NCBI RefSeq assembly: GCF_900108035.1
Contig: NZ_FNVS01000017.1
Coordinates: 1 to 64,000 of the forward strand
Source of the DNA: Parabacteroides chinchillae
Lineage (GTDB): Bacteria > Bacteroidota > Bacteroidia > Bacteroidales > Tannerellaceae
DNA length: 64,000 nt
Reading direction: 5' to 3'
Shown: positions 17,351-26,654 of the stretch, in pieces
Numbering within the stretch: the first letter of the stretch is position 1
Layout: every line of letters starts with the position of its first letter
Position numbers and translations under genes: made by a program
The notes under the pieces: model-generated
Seen by the model: the letters and a program-made list of their open reading frames with translations, nothing else
The model's database searches: none
What the model was told of the DNA's origin: nothing

Positions 17351-19123
17351 TTAATAACCCTCGTTTTGTGCTAGGTTTGGATTACGGTTTCTTTCCTGTT
17401 GAGGAATAGGCCATAATTCAAATTTTTTATCCCAATAACGATTTACATCTCTAACTTTTAATTTACTCTTGTATATATCATAACTTGGAATGTCATTTAA
17501 ATCGTGACGTGCACTCTTTTTGAAATTAGGAATATCAGTGGCAGACATACCTTCATAACGGATTGTTGGCAATGGTAATCCGTAAGACGGTTGATCATTT
17601 TCTATATCTCCGATGCCCCATCTTCTCATATCAAAAATATGAAGACCTTCCAAGGCAAATTCCACTTTACGTTCACGTCTTACTAGTTGACGCATTTTGT
17701 CTTGGTTTCCTATGCGGTCTGCTGATACGTCAGGCATACCTGCACGGTTACGTACTTGATTGATGGCATCGTATACAGACTGATCTAGTTCATTTAATTC
17801 AATTTTAGCTTCTGCATAGCTTAACAATATTTCAGCATAGCGCATTATTGGAACGTTACAACTAGCGCTACTGATATTTTCATCTATTTCTTTGCTATAT
17901 TTTGCCCAGATGTAACCCACACCAGCATTGCAGAAACTTGCCCAAGCTGCAGCACTATTCATATCGTCATTATTTCTTTCTTCCCATGTATTTGTCGTAT
18001 AATTATACTGCTTGGTTGTTAATTCATATGCTTCCAATATAATGGTGTTTATAGAACCATTATTTGTTGTACATGTATCTCCGTGCATCCAAAGTGTTGC
18101 TCCGAATCTGGGATCTCTGTTTTTCTGGGGATGGCGTGGATCATATAATGGCGATTCATCGATACGTTTACCATCGATACATTCATATGTGTCGGCTAAC
18201 ATTGAACTAGGATGGCGTCCCGTTTGTCCTTGAATTCGGGAAACTTGTCCAAATGCAATTACATTAATCATTTGAACGCTGGCAGTATTGCTATAAGGTA
18301 ATTCAAATATGAATTCATTGCGAACGTCGCTTTTGGCTTGTCCAGCAATAGTCCACAAATCTTCAAAATTCTGAGCTAATCCTCTTTGACCGATGACTTT
18401 AGATGCCGCCTCTGCAGCAGCTTTAAAATATTCTGAACTTTTTCCTCCGTAATTCAGACCTCCTCCAAGTAATCCGGCACGTGCTATAACACCGTATGCA
18501 AAGGCTCTATCGACACGTCCTCTATCTTCGGCAATCCATGGAAGTTGTTCTGCTACACTGTTTATGTCTTTTATAATAAAATCTAATATTTCTACTTTAG
18601 ATGTTCTTGATACACTGTATTGTTCTGTTGTTACAGGTGTATCAAAGAAAGGAACATCACCCCATAATCCAATCAAGTAATAGTAACAAAACGCTCTTAG
18701 TACATGAGCTTCTGCTAAATATTGAAAAGATTTTGCATTCAGTGTCTCTTCATATGCTTTTGCTCCAGAAATAAGTTCGTTAGCACGTGCTATATTTGTA
18801 TATAGAAATGTCCAAAAACTTTGTACAGAGGCATTTTCAGGATTGAGACCACCACCGGCACCGATAGTCGTATTCTCATTTCTTTCTAAGGCGAGAGGGG
18901 TAAAATGGTCTAATGTTATAACATGAGGAACATTATAGCCCAGATTCATGTACATGTTTGCATAGATACCGGTTACACCCTCTTTAATTGAAATTTCGCT
19001 ATTAAAGAAACCATTACTGGTATAACCGTCATTAGTATCTGCTCTGTCTAAGAAGTCACTACACGATGTAGTGCTAACTCCAATTGTTATCAGTCCAAAT
19101 ATATATAATACTAATTTTTTCAT
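17351..19123 (-). CDS. SusD/RagB-family outer-membrane lipoprotein
   Basis: The 590-residue lipoprotein has a signal ending in STTSC (Cys21) and the SusD-type helical fold (about residue 130, FQYLAEAHVLRAFCYYYLIGLWGDVPFFDTP; near the C-terminus, RRERKVEFALEGLHIFDMRRWG and FELWPIPQQERNRNPNLAQNEGY). SusD proteins form the lid of SusC transporters and capture glycans at the cell surface. The gene follows susC by 12 bases. Without a surface hydrolase beside it, the natural ligand may be a small soluble molecule rather than a polymer; this is inference. Confidence 0.93.
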   Translation of the reverse strand: MKKLVLYIFGLITIGVSTTSCSDFLDRADTNDGYTSNGFFNSEISIKEGVTGIYANMYMNLGYNVPHVITLDHFTPLALERNENTTIGAGGGLNPENASVQSFWTFLYTNIARANELISGAKAYEETLNAKSFQYLAEAHVLRAFCYYYLIGLWGDVPFFDTPVTTEQYSVSRTSKVEILDFIIKDINSVAEQLPWIAEDRGRVDRAFAYGVIARAGLLGGGLNYGGKSSEYFKAAAEAASKVIGQRGLAQNFEDLWTIAGQAKSDVRNEFIFELPYSNTASVQMINVIAFGQVSRIQGQTGRHPSSMLADTYECIDGKRIDESPLYDPRHPQKNRDPRFGATLWMHGDTCTTNNGSINTIILEAYELTTKQYNYTTNTWEERNNDDMNSAAAWASFCNAGVGYIWAKYSKEIDENISSASCNVPIMRYAEILLSYAEAKIELNELDQSVYDAINQVRNRAGMPDVSADRIGNQDKMRQLVRRERKVEFALEGLHIFDMRRWGIGDIENDQPSYGLPLPTIRYEGMSATDIPNFKKSARHDLNDIPSYDIYKSKLKVRDVNRYWDKKFELWPIPQQERNRNPNLAQNEGY

Positions 19124-19135
19124 AACTGTATTTTA

Positions 19136-22100
19136 TTAAAATCTTAAATCTATTCCAAATGTATATACCTGCATTACAGGATAAAAACTGCCTATATCAC
19201 TTTCAGGATCATAACCGTCATAAACATTACATATAGTAAATAAATTCTGACCGCTTATATAGAAACGCAGGTTGTCTATTTTTGTTTTGCTGAGAATTTT
19301 TTTCGGTAGAGTATAACCGATTGTAACGTTCTTTACACGCATGTAAGCTCCGCTTTTAACCCAGAATGAGGATGGTATATTATTCATATTACTACCACTT
19401 CCATCAATTAGCAATAAAGGGAATTTAGCGTCTCTGTTAGTCTCGGACCAACTATCTAACTGATTACGGAATATAGTTCTTCCGATGTAGAATGGTCTTG
19501 TTCCGTATGCTTGAGAATAAATATCTTTTTTACCAACACCTTGTAAAAATACAGAAAAGTCAAAGTTATTCCATTCCGCACCTAAATTTAAACTGAATGT
19601 GTAGCGAGCTTGCGGGTCACCAATTATAGTACGATCATAGTCATCTATTTTTCCGTCAGGAGTTCCTTCTGGTCCACTTATATCCTTATATTTGATATAG
19701 CCCGGTTTTACGTTTGCTTTGTTTCCTCCATATACGGGTTGATCTGGATTATCTATTTCTGCTTGTGATTGGAAGAATCCATCAGCAACATAGCCATACC
19801 AAGAATAGATAGGATGTCTTTCTTGTGTTGTATTATTATCATTAATGTATTTGTTGCCATATAGATCGGTTATTTCATTTTTTACATCAGATAATAATGC
19901 AGTTATGCTGTAATTTACTTTTCCAATTTTATCTCTCCAATTGATAGATAAATCCCATCCATTGTTTTTCATGGATCCTGCATTTTCCCAACTAGAACTT
20001 AAACCAACGTATATAGGTGCAGGAAATATCTGCAACATATCTGTTATATTTCTGATATAATAATCAAATGTTACATTTAATTTGGAATTAATAGCTGTGA
20101 GGTCTAGTCCGAAGTTTGCTTGTGTTGACTTTTCCCATGTGATATTAGCATTGGACATGCTTGATGCATATATACCAGTTGTATATTTTTCATTAAACCA
20201 GTACCCTGCACCGGAACTTAGTGTAGATGCATATGGATAATAACCGGTAATATCTTGGTTCCCTAATGTACCATAAGAAGCACGAATTTTTAAATTACTA
20301 ATTTTATCTTTTAAAGGTTCAAAGAATGACTCTTCTGATATTCTCCATCCCGCAGATGCTGCAGGGAAGAATCCCCATCTATTATTTGAAGTAAAACGGG
20401 ATGAGCCATCATAGCGTCCTGTTAGTTCAATTAAATATTTGTCTGCAAAAGTGTAGTTGAAACGTGCAATATATGACATCATCGCAAATTCAGATCTACC
20501 TCCTGAAGCGGTGGATGTGGAAGCGTCACCATGATTTAATTGTTCATATCCATCATAGTAGAAATTTTTGCGTCCAGCCCCCATGCTTTTATTTTTTATT
20601 TCTTCGGTTTGGAAACCTAGGAATCCTTTAAAATAGTGCTTTTCTTTGAATGTATTTTCATAAGAAACTTGTGCATTAAATTGGTTTCTTATAAGTCTAC
20701 TCCATGATTCACTTCTAGCCCTTCCTGTAGTTGGATATGTCATGATATAGTTACCAGCTTCATATGTATCGTATGTATTCGTGAAGTTATCGGATTTATT
20801 TTCATATTTCCTTGTGTCATAACTTCCTAATATTTCAAGACCTTTAAGTGGAGTTAAAACTAATGTTCCTTTTACATTGATATCATTGTTATCTGAAGTA
20901 TTCACTCCTCCAACTTTTGCTTGTGCAATTGGGTTAATTCCATTTTGTCCGTTTCCCCATGTCCCATCAGCGTTAATACCTCCAAAAACAGGAGTATAAG
21001 TTAATGCTTGATTAATAATAGATGCAGCTCCTGCATTAGGCTGTTTTGATACAGTTCTACGGATATTTAAATTAAGACCGGCAGATAACCAATCTGTGAT
21101 TTTGGCATCAGTGTTAGTTCTTAAAGCTTTTCGATTGTAATCATTATTAGGTACTAAACCATCTTCGTAGTTGTAAGATGCATTAGCAAATGTCTTGATA
21201 CGATCAGAACCTCCACTGACACTTACAGAGTGGTTATGAGTCAGCATCGTATTTTTAAATAGTAGCTCTTTCCAATTTGTATCAAAATTGTGAATGTTAT
21301 CAGCTCCTTGAGTCTTATAAGTGTTGATAAGTTCTTCCGAATACTGTGGTAACATATCCTGATTGTCACGAGCAATGTTTACGGCTTCCATATATTCAAT
21401 TGCGTTAACCGGATCCGGCATTTCTGCAGGTGTACGGAAACCTACATATCCATTATAAGAGACTTTTACGCCTGTGTTTTGTGCTCGCTTGGTTGTAACC
21501 AATATAACACCGTTAGATGCTTTTGAACCATAAATGGCAGCAGAAGCTGCATCCTTTAATACAGAAATTGATTCAATTGCATTCATATCAATTGAGTTCA
21601 TATCACCTTCAACCCCGTCAATTAAAATTAAAGGAGATGCGGATGAATTGATAGAACCGGTACCACGAATTTGAATTGAGGCTTCAGCTCCGGGAGCTCC
21701 AGAACTTTGACCTACCACAACACCAGGGATTAAGCCTTGTAAAGCTTGTGAAGAGTTGGCCACATTTCGTTTGACAAGTTGTTCACTTGAAACGCTTTGT
21801 ACGGCTCCCGTCAAATTAACTTTCTTTTGAGTGCCATAACCAACGACAATAACTTCATCCAAATTTTCAGCGTTTGACATCAGTCTGATGTCTAGAGATT
21901 TCTGTCCTTTAACAGAAATCTCTACAGATTTATATCCTATATAAGATATTTCTAGGATACTTTGATCGGATGGGACTTGTAGTGTAAACTCTCCGTTAAT
22001 ATCCGTAATTATACCAATAGTGGTACCTTTTACCACGATGTTTGCGCCGATGATTGGTTCGCCATTTTCATCGACTACTTTACCAGAAATAGTTTTTTGC

Positions 22101-22243
22101 TGGTTAACGATTGTTGCGATTGGGGATTCGTCTGCGAATACCGGTTGGTAGGTGCCGACAGCCATACCTGCAATTGCCAAACATAGAACCAATGGTTTTA
22201 CCCTATTGGTCTTTGCTTTTGAAAATTTTAAGTGGACCTTCAT
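19136..22243 (-). CDS. SusC/RagA-family TonB-dependent transporter
   Basis: The 1035-residue protein has a long signal peptide, an N-terminal carboxypeptidase-regulatory-like domain (TISGKVVDENGEPIIGANIVVKGT, about residues 50-125) and a TonB box region EVIVVGYGTQ. These are followed by the plug (QALQGLIPGVVV and SIQIRGTGSINSSASPLILIDG) and a 22-strand barrel ending in FGIDLRF, with a C-terminal aromatic residue. No STN domain is present, so it is not expected to signal directly to an anti-sigma factor. It pairs with the SusD protein downstream and takes up the substrate of the ROK-controlled locus. Confidence 0.95.
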   Translation of the reverse strand: MKVHLKFSKAKTNRVKPLVLCLAIAGMAVGTYQPVFADESPIATIVNQQKTISGKVVDENGEPIIGANIVVKGTTIGIITDINGEFTLQVPSDQSILEISYIGYKSVEISVKGQKSLDIRLMSNAENLDEVIVVGYGTQKKVNLTGAVQSVSSEQLVKRNVANSSQALQGLIPGVVVGQSSGAPGAEASIQIRGTGSINSSASPLILIDGVEGDMNSIDMNAIESISVLKDAASAAIYGSKASNGVILVTTKRAQNTGVKVSYNGYVGFRTPAEMPDPVNAIEYMEAVNIARDNQDMLPQYSEELINTYKTQGADNIHNFDTNWKELLFKNTMLTHNHSVSVSGGSDRIKTFANASYNYEDGLVPNNDYNRKALRTNTDAKITDWLSAGLNLNIRRTVSKQPNAGAASIINQALTYTPVFGGINADGTWGNGQNGINPIAQAKVGGVNTSDNNDINVKGTLVLTPLKGLEILGSYDTRKYENKSDNFTNTYDTYEAGNYIMTYPTTGRARSESWSRLIRNQFNAQVSYENTFKEKHYFKGFLGFQTEEIKNKSMGAGRKNFYYDGYEQLNHGDASTSTASGGRSEFAMMSYIARFNYTFADKYLIELTGRYDGSSRFTSNNRWGFFPAASAGWRISEESFFEPLKDKISNLKIRASYGTLGNQDITGYYPYASTLSSGAGYWFNEKYTTGIYASSMSNANITWEKSTQANFGLDLTAINSKLNVTFDYYIRNITDMLQIFPAPIYVGLSSSWENAGSMKNNGWDLSINWRDKIGKVNYSITALLSDVKNEITDLYGNKYINDNNTTQERHPIYSWYGYVADGFFQSQAEIDNPDQPVYGGNKANVKPGYIKYKDISGPEGTPDGKIDDYDRTIIGDPQARYTFSLNLGAEWNNFDFSVFLQGVGKKDIYSQAYGTRPFYIGRTIFRNQLDSWSETNRDAKFPLLLIDGSGSNMNNIPSSFWVKSGAYMRVKNVTIGYTLPKKILSKTKIDNLRFYISGQNLFTICNVYDGYDPESDIGSFYPVMQVYTFGIDLRF

Positions 22244-22336
22244 AATTAAACTTTTTAATTAGACATAAATATTATTAGGTTGATAGTTTTTATTAGAATA
22301 AGGATTTATAATCGTGGTTAATATGTCTTTGTGTGA

Positions 22337-22369
22337 TGTAAAGGCTTGATTTTATTTCAAGCCTTTACA
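22337..22369 (-). terminator. Hairpin overlapping the stop of the AGE epimerase gene
   Basis: TGTAAAGGCTTGA (22337-22349) pairs with TCAAGCCTTTACA (22357-22369), and the stop codon of the epimerase gene lies within the structure. No U tract follows on the minus strand. It may be a processing or attenuation signal between the epimerase and susC. Confidence 0.55.
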
Positions 22370-23551
22370 TTTTTCCATTATTTGCCAGCACTGATACATT
22401 CCTCTCGGAACGTGGAAGCATCCTTTCCATTTTCCACCTTTCAATGGTAAAAGCACTTCACCTTGACGATTCAGATAACCGTACCATTCCGGGTATTCGG
22501 GATCTTTAAAATGAGCCCATGAGTAATCTTGAACTTTGCTGAACCAGTCTAGACATTCTTTGTTGCCGGTTAATGCATATCCTTTAGACATACAAATCAT
22601 TGTTTCGATGTGTACCCACCAAAGTTTTTGATCCCATTCCAATTGTTGTGGAGGATAGTTTAAACGGTCCATGAAATAGAAAATACCTCCGTATTTTTCA
22701 TCCCATCCTTTTTTGACCATTTTCAAAGAAATGTCAACTGCTTTTTGAATTAACTCCGGACGGTTTAGGCGAACACCTAAGTCCATAATAAACCACATTG
22801 CTTCAATTGAATGCCCAGGATTAAGAACACGGCCTTCAAAAGAATCAGAAAGTTTTTCGTCGGCAGTTACATTTTCGACAACAAGTCCTAATTCTGGACG
22901 GTAGAACACATCTAAAACTTCATGCAGACATACATCTATTGTCTTAGACATTGTTTCTTCGTCCAATAAGTGTTCTATTTCAAGAGAGAGATTGCACATG
23001 ATCATTGGCAAAGCAAAATTTTTCAGATCCCTGCTACCTGGCATTAATTTATTCCATTTGCCTTTAGGGTTATCCATCTTAGACAGGATTTTCTGATATG
23101 TGGTTTTTGCTATATCTTCATACTCTTTGTTACCTGTTGCTAAGCTAAGTTGGCCAAATGCCATGGCTGCAAATGTATATGAGAAAATATTATACGGAGC
23201 TACTAATGGTTTTCCATCTCTTGTTAATGAAAAATACCAGTTGTAATTTCCATCATGTCCATATTTTTTTAAAAATTCTCCTCCCTGGATTGCGCAATCC
23301 AGCCATTCTTGTTTTTTTTCTACTTTATTATATAAGTAGGAGAAGAGCCAAACCTCTCTGCCCTGCAGCCAGATAAATTTATCAGTGTCAAAAACATCTC
23401 CTTCACGTGTCAAGCATGTGAAATAACCTCCGTATTTGTGGTCTTGTGATTTTTCCAGCCAGAAAGGAACTACATTATCTAATAATTCGCTTTTGTATTT
23501 TTCCGCTAATTGTTTAAAATCCATATTAAATCCTCCTATTTCTTTTTCCAT
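22352..23551 (-). CDS. AGE-family epimerase/isomerase (N-acylglucosamine 2-epimerase type)
   Basis: The 399-residue cytoplasmic protein has the (alpha6/alpha6) barrel of the AGE family: DKFIWLQGREVWLFSYLYN (about 57-75), FEGRVLNPGHSIEAMWFIMD with the catalytic-type His (about 240), LWWVHIETM (about 310) and CFHVPRGMYQCWQIM at the C-terminus. Members interconvert N-acetylglucosamine and N-acetylmannosamine, or epimerise glucose/mannose-type sugars or cellobiose. The ATG at 23524 (MDFKQLAEKY) is a likely alternative start, since the first nine residues are not family-like. It lies between the ROK regulator and susC. A link to amino-sugar or sialic-acid use is possible, but no lyase (NanA) or sialidase is present in the window. 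Confidence 0.85.
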   Translation of the reverse strand: MEKEIGGFNMDFKQLAEKYKSELLDNVVPFWLEKSQDHKYGGYFTCLTREGDVFDTDKFIWLQGREVWLFSYLYNKVEKKQEWLDCAIQGGEFLKKYGHDGNYNWYFSLTRDGKPLVAPYNIFSYTFAAMAFGQLSLATGNKEYEDIAKTTYQKILSKMDNPKGKWNKLMPGSRDLKNFALPMIMCNLSLEIEHLLDEETMSKTIDVCLHEVLDVFYRPELGLVVENVTADEKLSDSFEGRVLNPGHSIEAMWFIMDLGVRLNRPELIQKAVDISLKMVKKGWDEKYGGIFYFMDRLNYPPQQLEWDQKLWWVHIETMICMSKGYALTGNKECLDWFSKVQDYSWAHFKDPEYPEWYGYLNRQGEVLLPLKGGKWKGCFHVPRGMYQCWQIMEKCKGLK

Positions 23552-23652
23552 ATTAAATCTTATTGCGCATTATTTTTATGTGTGCAACAAATATAAATGA
23601 AATATTTTAATAAATATGTATAAAGAAACAGGAAAGATTAATAAATTAATTT

Positions 23653-24858
23653 TTATAACATATCAAGTACTTTACTTCTTGAAAGATAACAGGCACCTAA
23701 TAATCCTGCACGTTCGCCAAGTTTTGAAATTATTAAATTAGTATCTTGATTTACGAGATTAAGAGAGTATTTGCGAATAGCACTTTTGATAGGGAGACGA
23801 ATGTAGTCTTGTGTTTGTGAAATAGGACCACCTAAAATTACGAGTTCCGGATTGAAAATATTAATAAGTCCGGCAATCCAACGTCCTAAATTATTGCCTA
23901 CATATTCCAATACTTCAATAGATAAAACGTCTTCTTTTAATACGGCATCTACAAAATCGGATAATGTAATATCTCCATCACCTTCTATTTTATCGGAAAG
24001 AATTGTTGTGCTTCCTTGGGCATAGCGTTCCTGTAATATTCGTTGAATGGCATATCCTGAAGCTTCTGTTTCCAGACATCCTTTTTTGCCACATTTGCAA
24101 ATGATTTCATTATCGAAAGCACTTATATGACCGAATTCCCCTGAAAATCCGGATTTGCCATAATATAATTTTCCGTCTGTTATAATTCCAGCTCCGAGCC
24201 CCCAGTTTATATTGATAAACAGAATGTCTTTTTCTCCTTTTACTGAACCTGCCATGTACTCTCCATACATCATGGCCCGTGAATCATTTTCCAGATTAAC
24301 AGGGATGTGTATGTATTCTTCTATAATTTGTGAGAGCGGTCGTTCGTTAAAGTAGAAATAGCTATAAGAATATCCGGACAGTGAATTAATCCGCCCTGTC
24401 ATATTAACTCCGACTTGTAAAATTTTATTTTTCTCGATAGGAAGGTTATTTATATACGTTTCTATGATAGAACATAATTGTTCTAGCGCCTCCGGGGTGT
24501 TTTCTAATATATAAGGGATAATATCGTTTTGATCGATTATTTTACCATTAAAATCAATAGTTGCAAGTAAAACCCGTTTCCTTTGTACGTCTACGCCGAC
24601 AAAATATCCGGATTCAGGATTTAATCCGTAGATGTTGGGTTTACGTCCACCATTTGTGTTTTGTTTGCCGGAATCAAGAAGGTAACCATCTTCCAGCAAT
24701 TCCATGATAAGTTTGGTAACAGTAGGGACACTTAATTCCATCTCTTTAGATATGTCGGCAATGGAAGAGTTGCCTGATAGAATAAGGTACTGAATGATTC
24801 GCTTTTTTAGCGCTGCATTTTTTGAATTGCTATCCGTAAAAGAAAAATTTGTAGCCAT
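23653..24858 (-). CDS. ROK-family transcriptional regulator (NagC/XylR-like)
   Basis: The 401-residue protein has an N-terminal winged helix (about residues 15-75; SIADISKEMELSVPTVTKLIMELLEDGYL) and a ROK sugar-kinase-like domain (GYFVGVDVQRKRVLLA about 88; GEFGHISAF; zinc-binding CKCGKKGCLETEASG about 253). ROK regulators bind a sugar or sugar phosphate and repress nearby catabolic genes. It opens the eight-gene minus-strand locus, 101 bases before the AGE epimerase. A promoter-like element and a palindrome AGCGAA-N7-TTCGCT lie between 24876 and 24914, suggesting autoregulation. Confidence 0.92.
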   Translation of the reverse strand: MATNFSFTDSNSKNAALKKRIIQYLILSGNSSIADISKEMELSVPTVTKLIMELLEDGYLLDSGKQNTNGGRKPNIYGLNPESGYFVGVDVQRKRVLLATIDFNGKIIDQNDIIPYILENTPEALEQLCSIIETYINNLPIEKNKILQVGVNMTGRINSLSGYSYSYFYFNERPLSQIIEEYIHIPVNLENDSRAMMYGEYMAGSVKGEKDILFININWGLGAGIITDGKLYYGKSGFSGEFGHISAFDNEIICKCGKKGCLETEASGYAIQRILQERYAQGSTTILSDKIEGDGDITLSDFVDAVLKEDVLSIEVLEYVGNNLGRWIAGLINIFNPELVILGGPISQTQDYIRLPIKSAIRKYSLNLVNQDTNLIISKLGERAGLLGACYLSRSKVLDML

Positions 24859-24875
24859 ATTTTGTCGTTTTTATA

Positions 24876-24894
24876 AGCGAATGCTAGTTTCGCT
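24876..24894. promoter_or_regulatory. Candidate ROK operator palindrome
   Basis: AGCGAA (24876-24881) and TTCGCT (24889-24894) form an inverted repeat separated by 7 bases, placed between the -7 element of the ROK gene and its ATG. This is where a self-repressing regulator would block transcription. The role is inferred from position only. Confidence 0.4.
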
Positions 24895-24906
24895 ATCCAT
24901 ATCGGC

Positions 24907-24914
24907 CAAAGTTA
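24907..24914 (-). promoter_or_regulatory. -7 element of the ROK-led locus
   Basis: The minus strand reads TAACTTTG, matching TAnnTTTG, 49 bases before the ROK start codon. It is the only good promoter match seen at the head of the locus. Confidence 0.55.
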
Positions 24915-24961
24915 AAATATATTTCCTTTCTTTTTAATATTTTCGGATATCTTTTTAAAAA

Positions 24962-24993
24962 AAACGCATGGATTAATGTTAATCCATGCGTTT
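24962..24993 (-). terminator. Rho-independent terminator of the second SusCD pair
   Basis: AAACGCATGGATTAA (24962-24976) pairs perfectly with TTAATCCATGCGTTT (24979-24993). On the minus strand the hairpin is followed by a T-rich stretch, and it lies 28 bases after the end of the susD-like gene. Confidence 0.8.
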
Positions 24994-25020
24994 CTCAATT
25001 AAATATTTATATAGAATAAA

Positions 25021-26640
25021 TTATTTATATCTGCCGGTATCCCACCAAACTCTTACGTTTTGTCCATCACCTTTACCTTGGTTCAGACTAGGATCTTTTG
25101 AGTTGGGATTTAAAGATTGTTCGTCATCGATATAACGAAGCTTTTTGATGAATGTTCCTTTTGGAAGTAAATCTAAATCACTTTCTACAACAGGTGTGAA
25201 ATCTGGGTAACCTGTACGGCGGAATTCAGACCAGGCTTCTACGCCATTCGGATAGATACCGATCCATTTTTGAGTAATAATTCTTTTTAATTTACCTTCA
25301 AAGTCCGCACCTTCATCCCATTTAACATTACCACCATTGATATATGCATCGTCGTTGTCGGTTGTATAAACAGTTGGATCTGCATTTTCACGAGCCTCTG
25401 CAAATGAAGCACGAATACCTGCTTCGTAATTTGCTTTAGCATCACCAGCTCCTGCCCATCCGCGGATTGCAGCTTCAGCTTTCAAGAAACAAACTTCTGC
25501 ATAATTGAAAACAATGAACGGTTTTGTAACCTGTGCATAGTATGAGCTTGGAGCAGTCACTTTTGAACCTTTTGGATTTGAATTCCAGTTGCCGCAAGAG
25601 TTATATCCCCAAATACAAGAGGTGTTTTCTGGCAAATAATCAGGATATTTGTCTTTGTTGTTCATCATACTTGCAGGAAGTCCGTTAGGGAGTCCTCTCC
25701 ATCTTACATCAGAAGTTCCGTTTACATATCCTTCTGTTTGGCTGAAATGTAGTGGCAGACGTGGGTCCTCAATGCTACTTTCATTCAACATTACGTCTAT
25801 GATTGTTTTACTTACACGGAATTCGTTCCAGAAGCTGATACACCATAATGAGTGTCCGTTGCTTCTTGTATCCTGTTTTATTCCTGCTGTATCATCATTG
25901 CCTTCCATTAATACATCTTTAAGAGCTTTCTCTCCTTCTGCTTTTGCCTTTTCAGGATCTATATATGAAAGACGCATGGCTAGACGCAGACGAACTGAGT
26001 TACCTAATTTTATCCATTTATCCAGGTCTCCACCGTAAATAATATCAGATGTTCCGTATTTACTTTGAAGTTCATCGTTTTTATTTGCTTTTAGACTTGC
26101 AATAGCTTCATCCAGTTCTTTGAATAAGTCGTAGTAAATATCCTTTTGACTATCGTACTTAGGTGATAAAGTACCTTGACCTGCTTCGAAGTATGGTATG
26201 TCTCCAAATACGTCTGTTGTTCTTGAAGCTACCATCGTACCTAGAATACGCATAACCTGATACATGTTGCTATATTCCGGGTGTTGTTCCAAAGAATTTT
26301 TTGTAGAATACAAGTTATTTGCAAAATACAAATAATAAGCCTTCCAGTAAGCGTCCTTTACCCAGCTGTCTTTCCAGTCATAACGATCTGTAGGAAATCC
26401 GGTGGAAGAACAAGCTATATATTGTGCATACTGATTGGTATGTAAATTTTCACCAACCTGATATTCCCATGAACGACAATTGAAACCATACTCCTGCATC
26501 TTTGGCAAAAGAAGCGACGGACTTACTGCCGTTGGCTTTTGGGGATCTACATTCATATCATCAAAGTTCCCAGTACAACTGGTTAAAATGCCCGCGGCCA
26601 AACCGATGATTAATGTTATTTTTTGTTTGAACATTTTCAT
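25021..26640 (-). CDS. SusD-like (SusD_2 type) outer-membrane lipoprotein
   Basis: The 539-residue protein has a signal ending at the lipobox LTSC (Cys about 22). It follows the SusD_2 pattern, with NVDPQKPTAVSPSLLLPKM at the N-terminus, RTTDVFGDIPYFEAGQG about residue 140 and WIGIYPNGVEAWSEFRRTGYP about 455. It follows its susC partner by 14 bases and ends at a terminator, so the pair is transcribed on its own. SusD_2 pairs without nearby hydrolases often serve ligands other than long polysaccharides. The ligand here is unknown. Confidence 0.92.
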   Translation of the reverse strand: MKMFKQKITLIIGLAAGILTSCTGNFDDMNVDPQKPTAVSPSLLLPKMQEYGFNCRSWEYQVGENLHTNQYAQYIACSSTGFPTDRYDWKDSWVKDAYWKAYYLYFANNLYSTKNSLEQHPEYSNMYQVMRILGTMVASRTTDVFGDIPYFEAGQGTLSPKYDSQKDIYYDLFKELDEAIASLKANKNDELQSKYGTSDIIYGGDLDKWIKLGNSVRLRLAMRLSYIDPEKAKAEGEKALKDVLMEGNDDTAGIKQDTRSNGHSLWCISFWNEFRVSKTIIDVMLNESSIEDPRLPLHFSQTEGYVNGTSDVRWRGLPNGLPASMMNNKDKYPDYLPENTSCIWGYNSCGNWNSNPKGSKVTAPSSYYAQVTKPFIVFNYAEVCFLKAEAAIRGWAGAGDAKANYEAGIRASFAEARENADPTVYTTDNDDAYINGGNVKWDEGADFEGKLKRIITQKWIGIYPNGVEAWSEFRRTGYPDFTPVVESDLDLLPKGTFIKKLRYIDDEQSLNPNSKDPSLNQGKGDGQNVRVWWDTGRYK

Positions 26641-26654
26641 AATAAATTGTGAAA

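Noticed and set aside
22352-24858. Calling the AGE epimerase NanE and the locus a sialic-acid operon
   Set aside because: No NanA lyase, sialidase or NanT-type transporter is present, and AGE proteins include other sugar epimerases, so the name would be over-specific.
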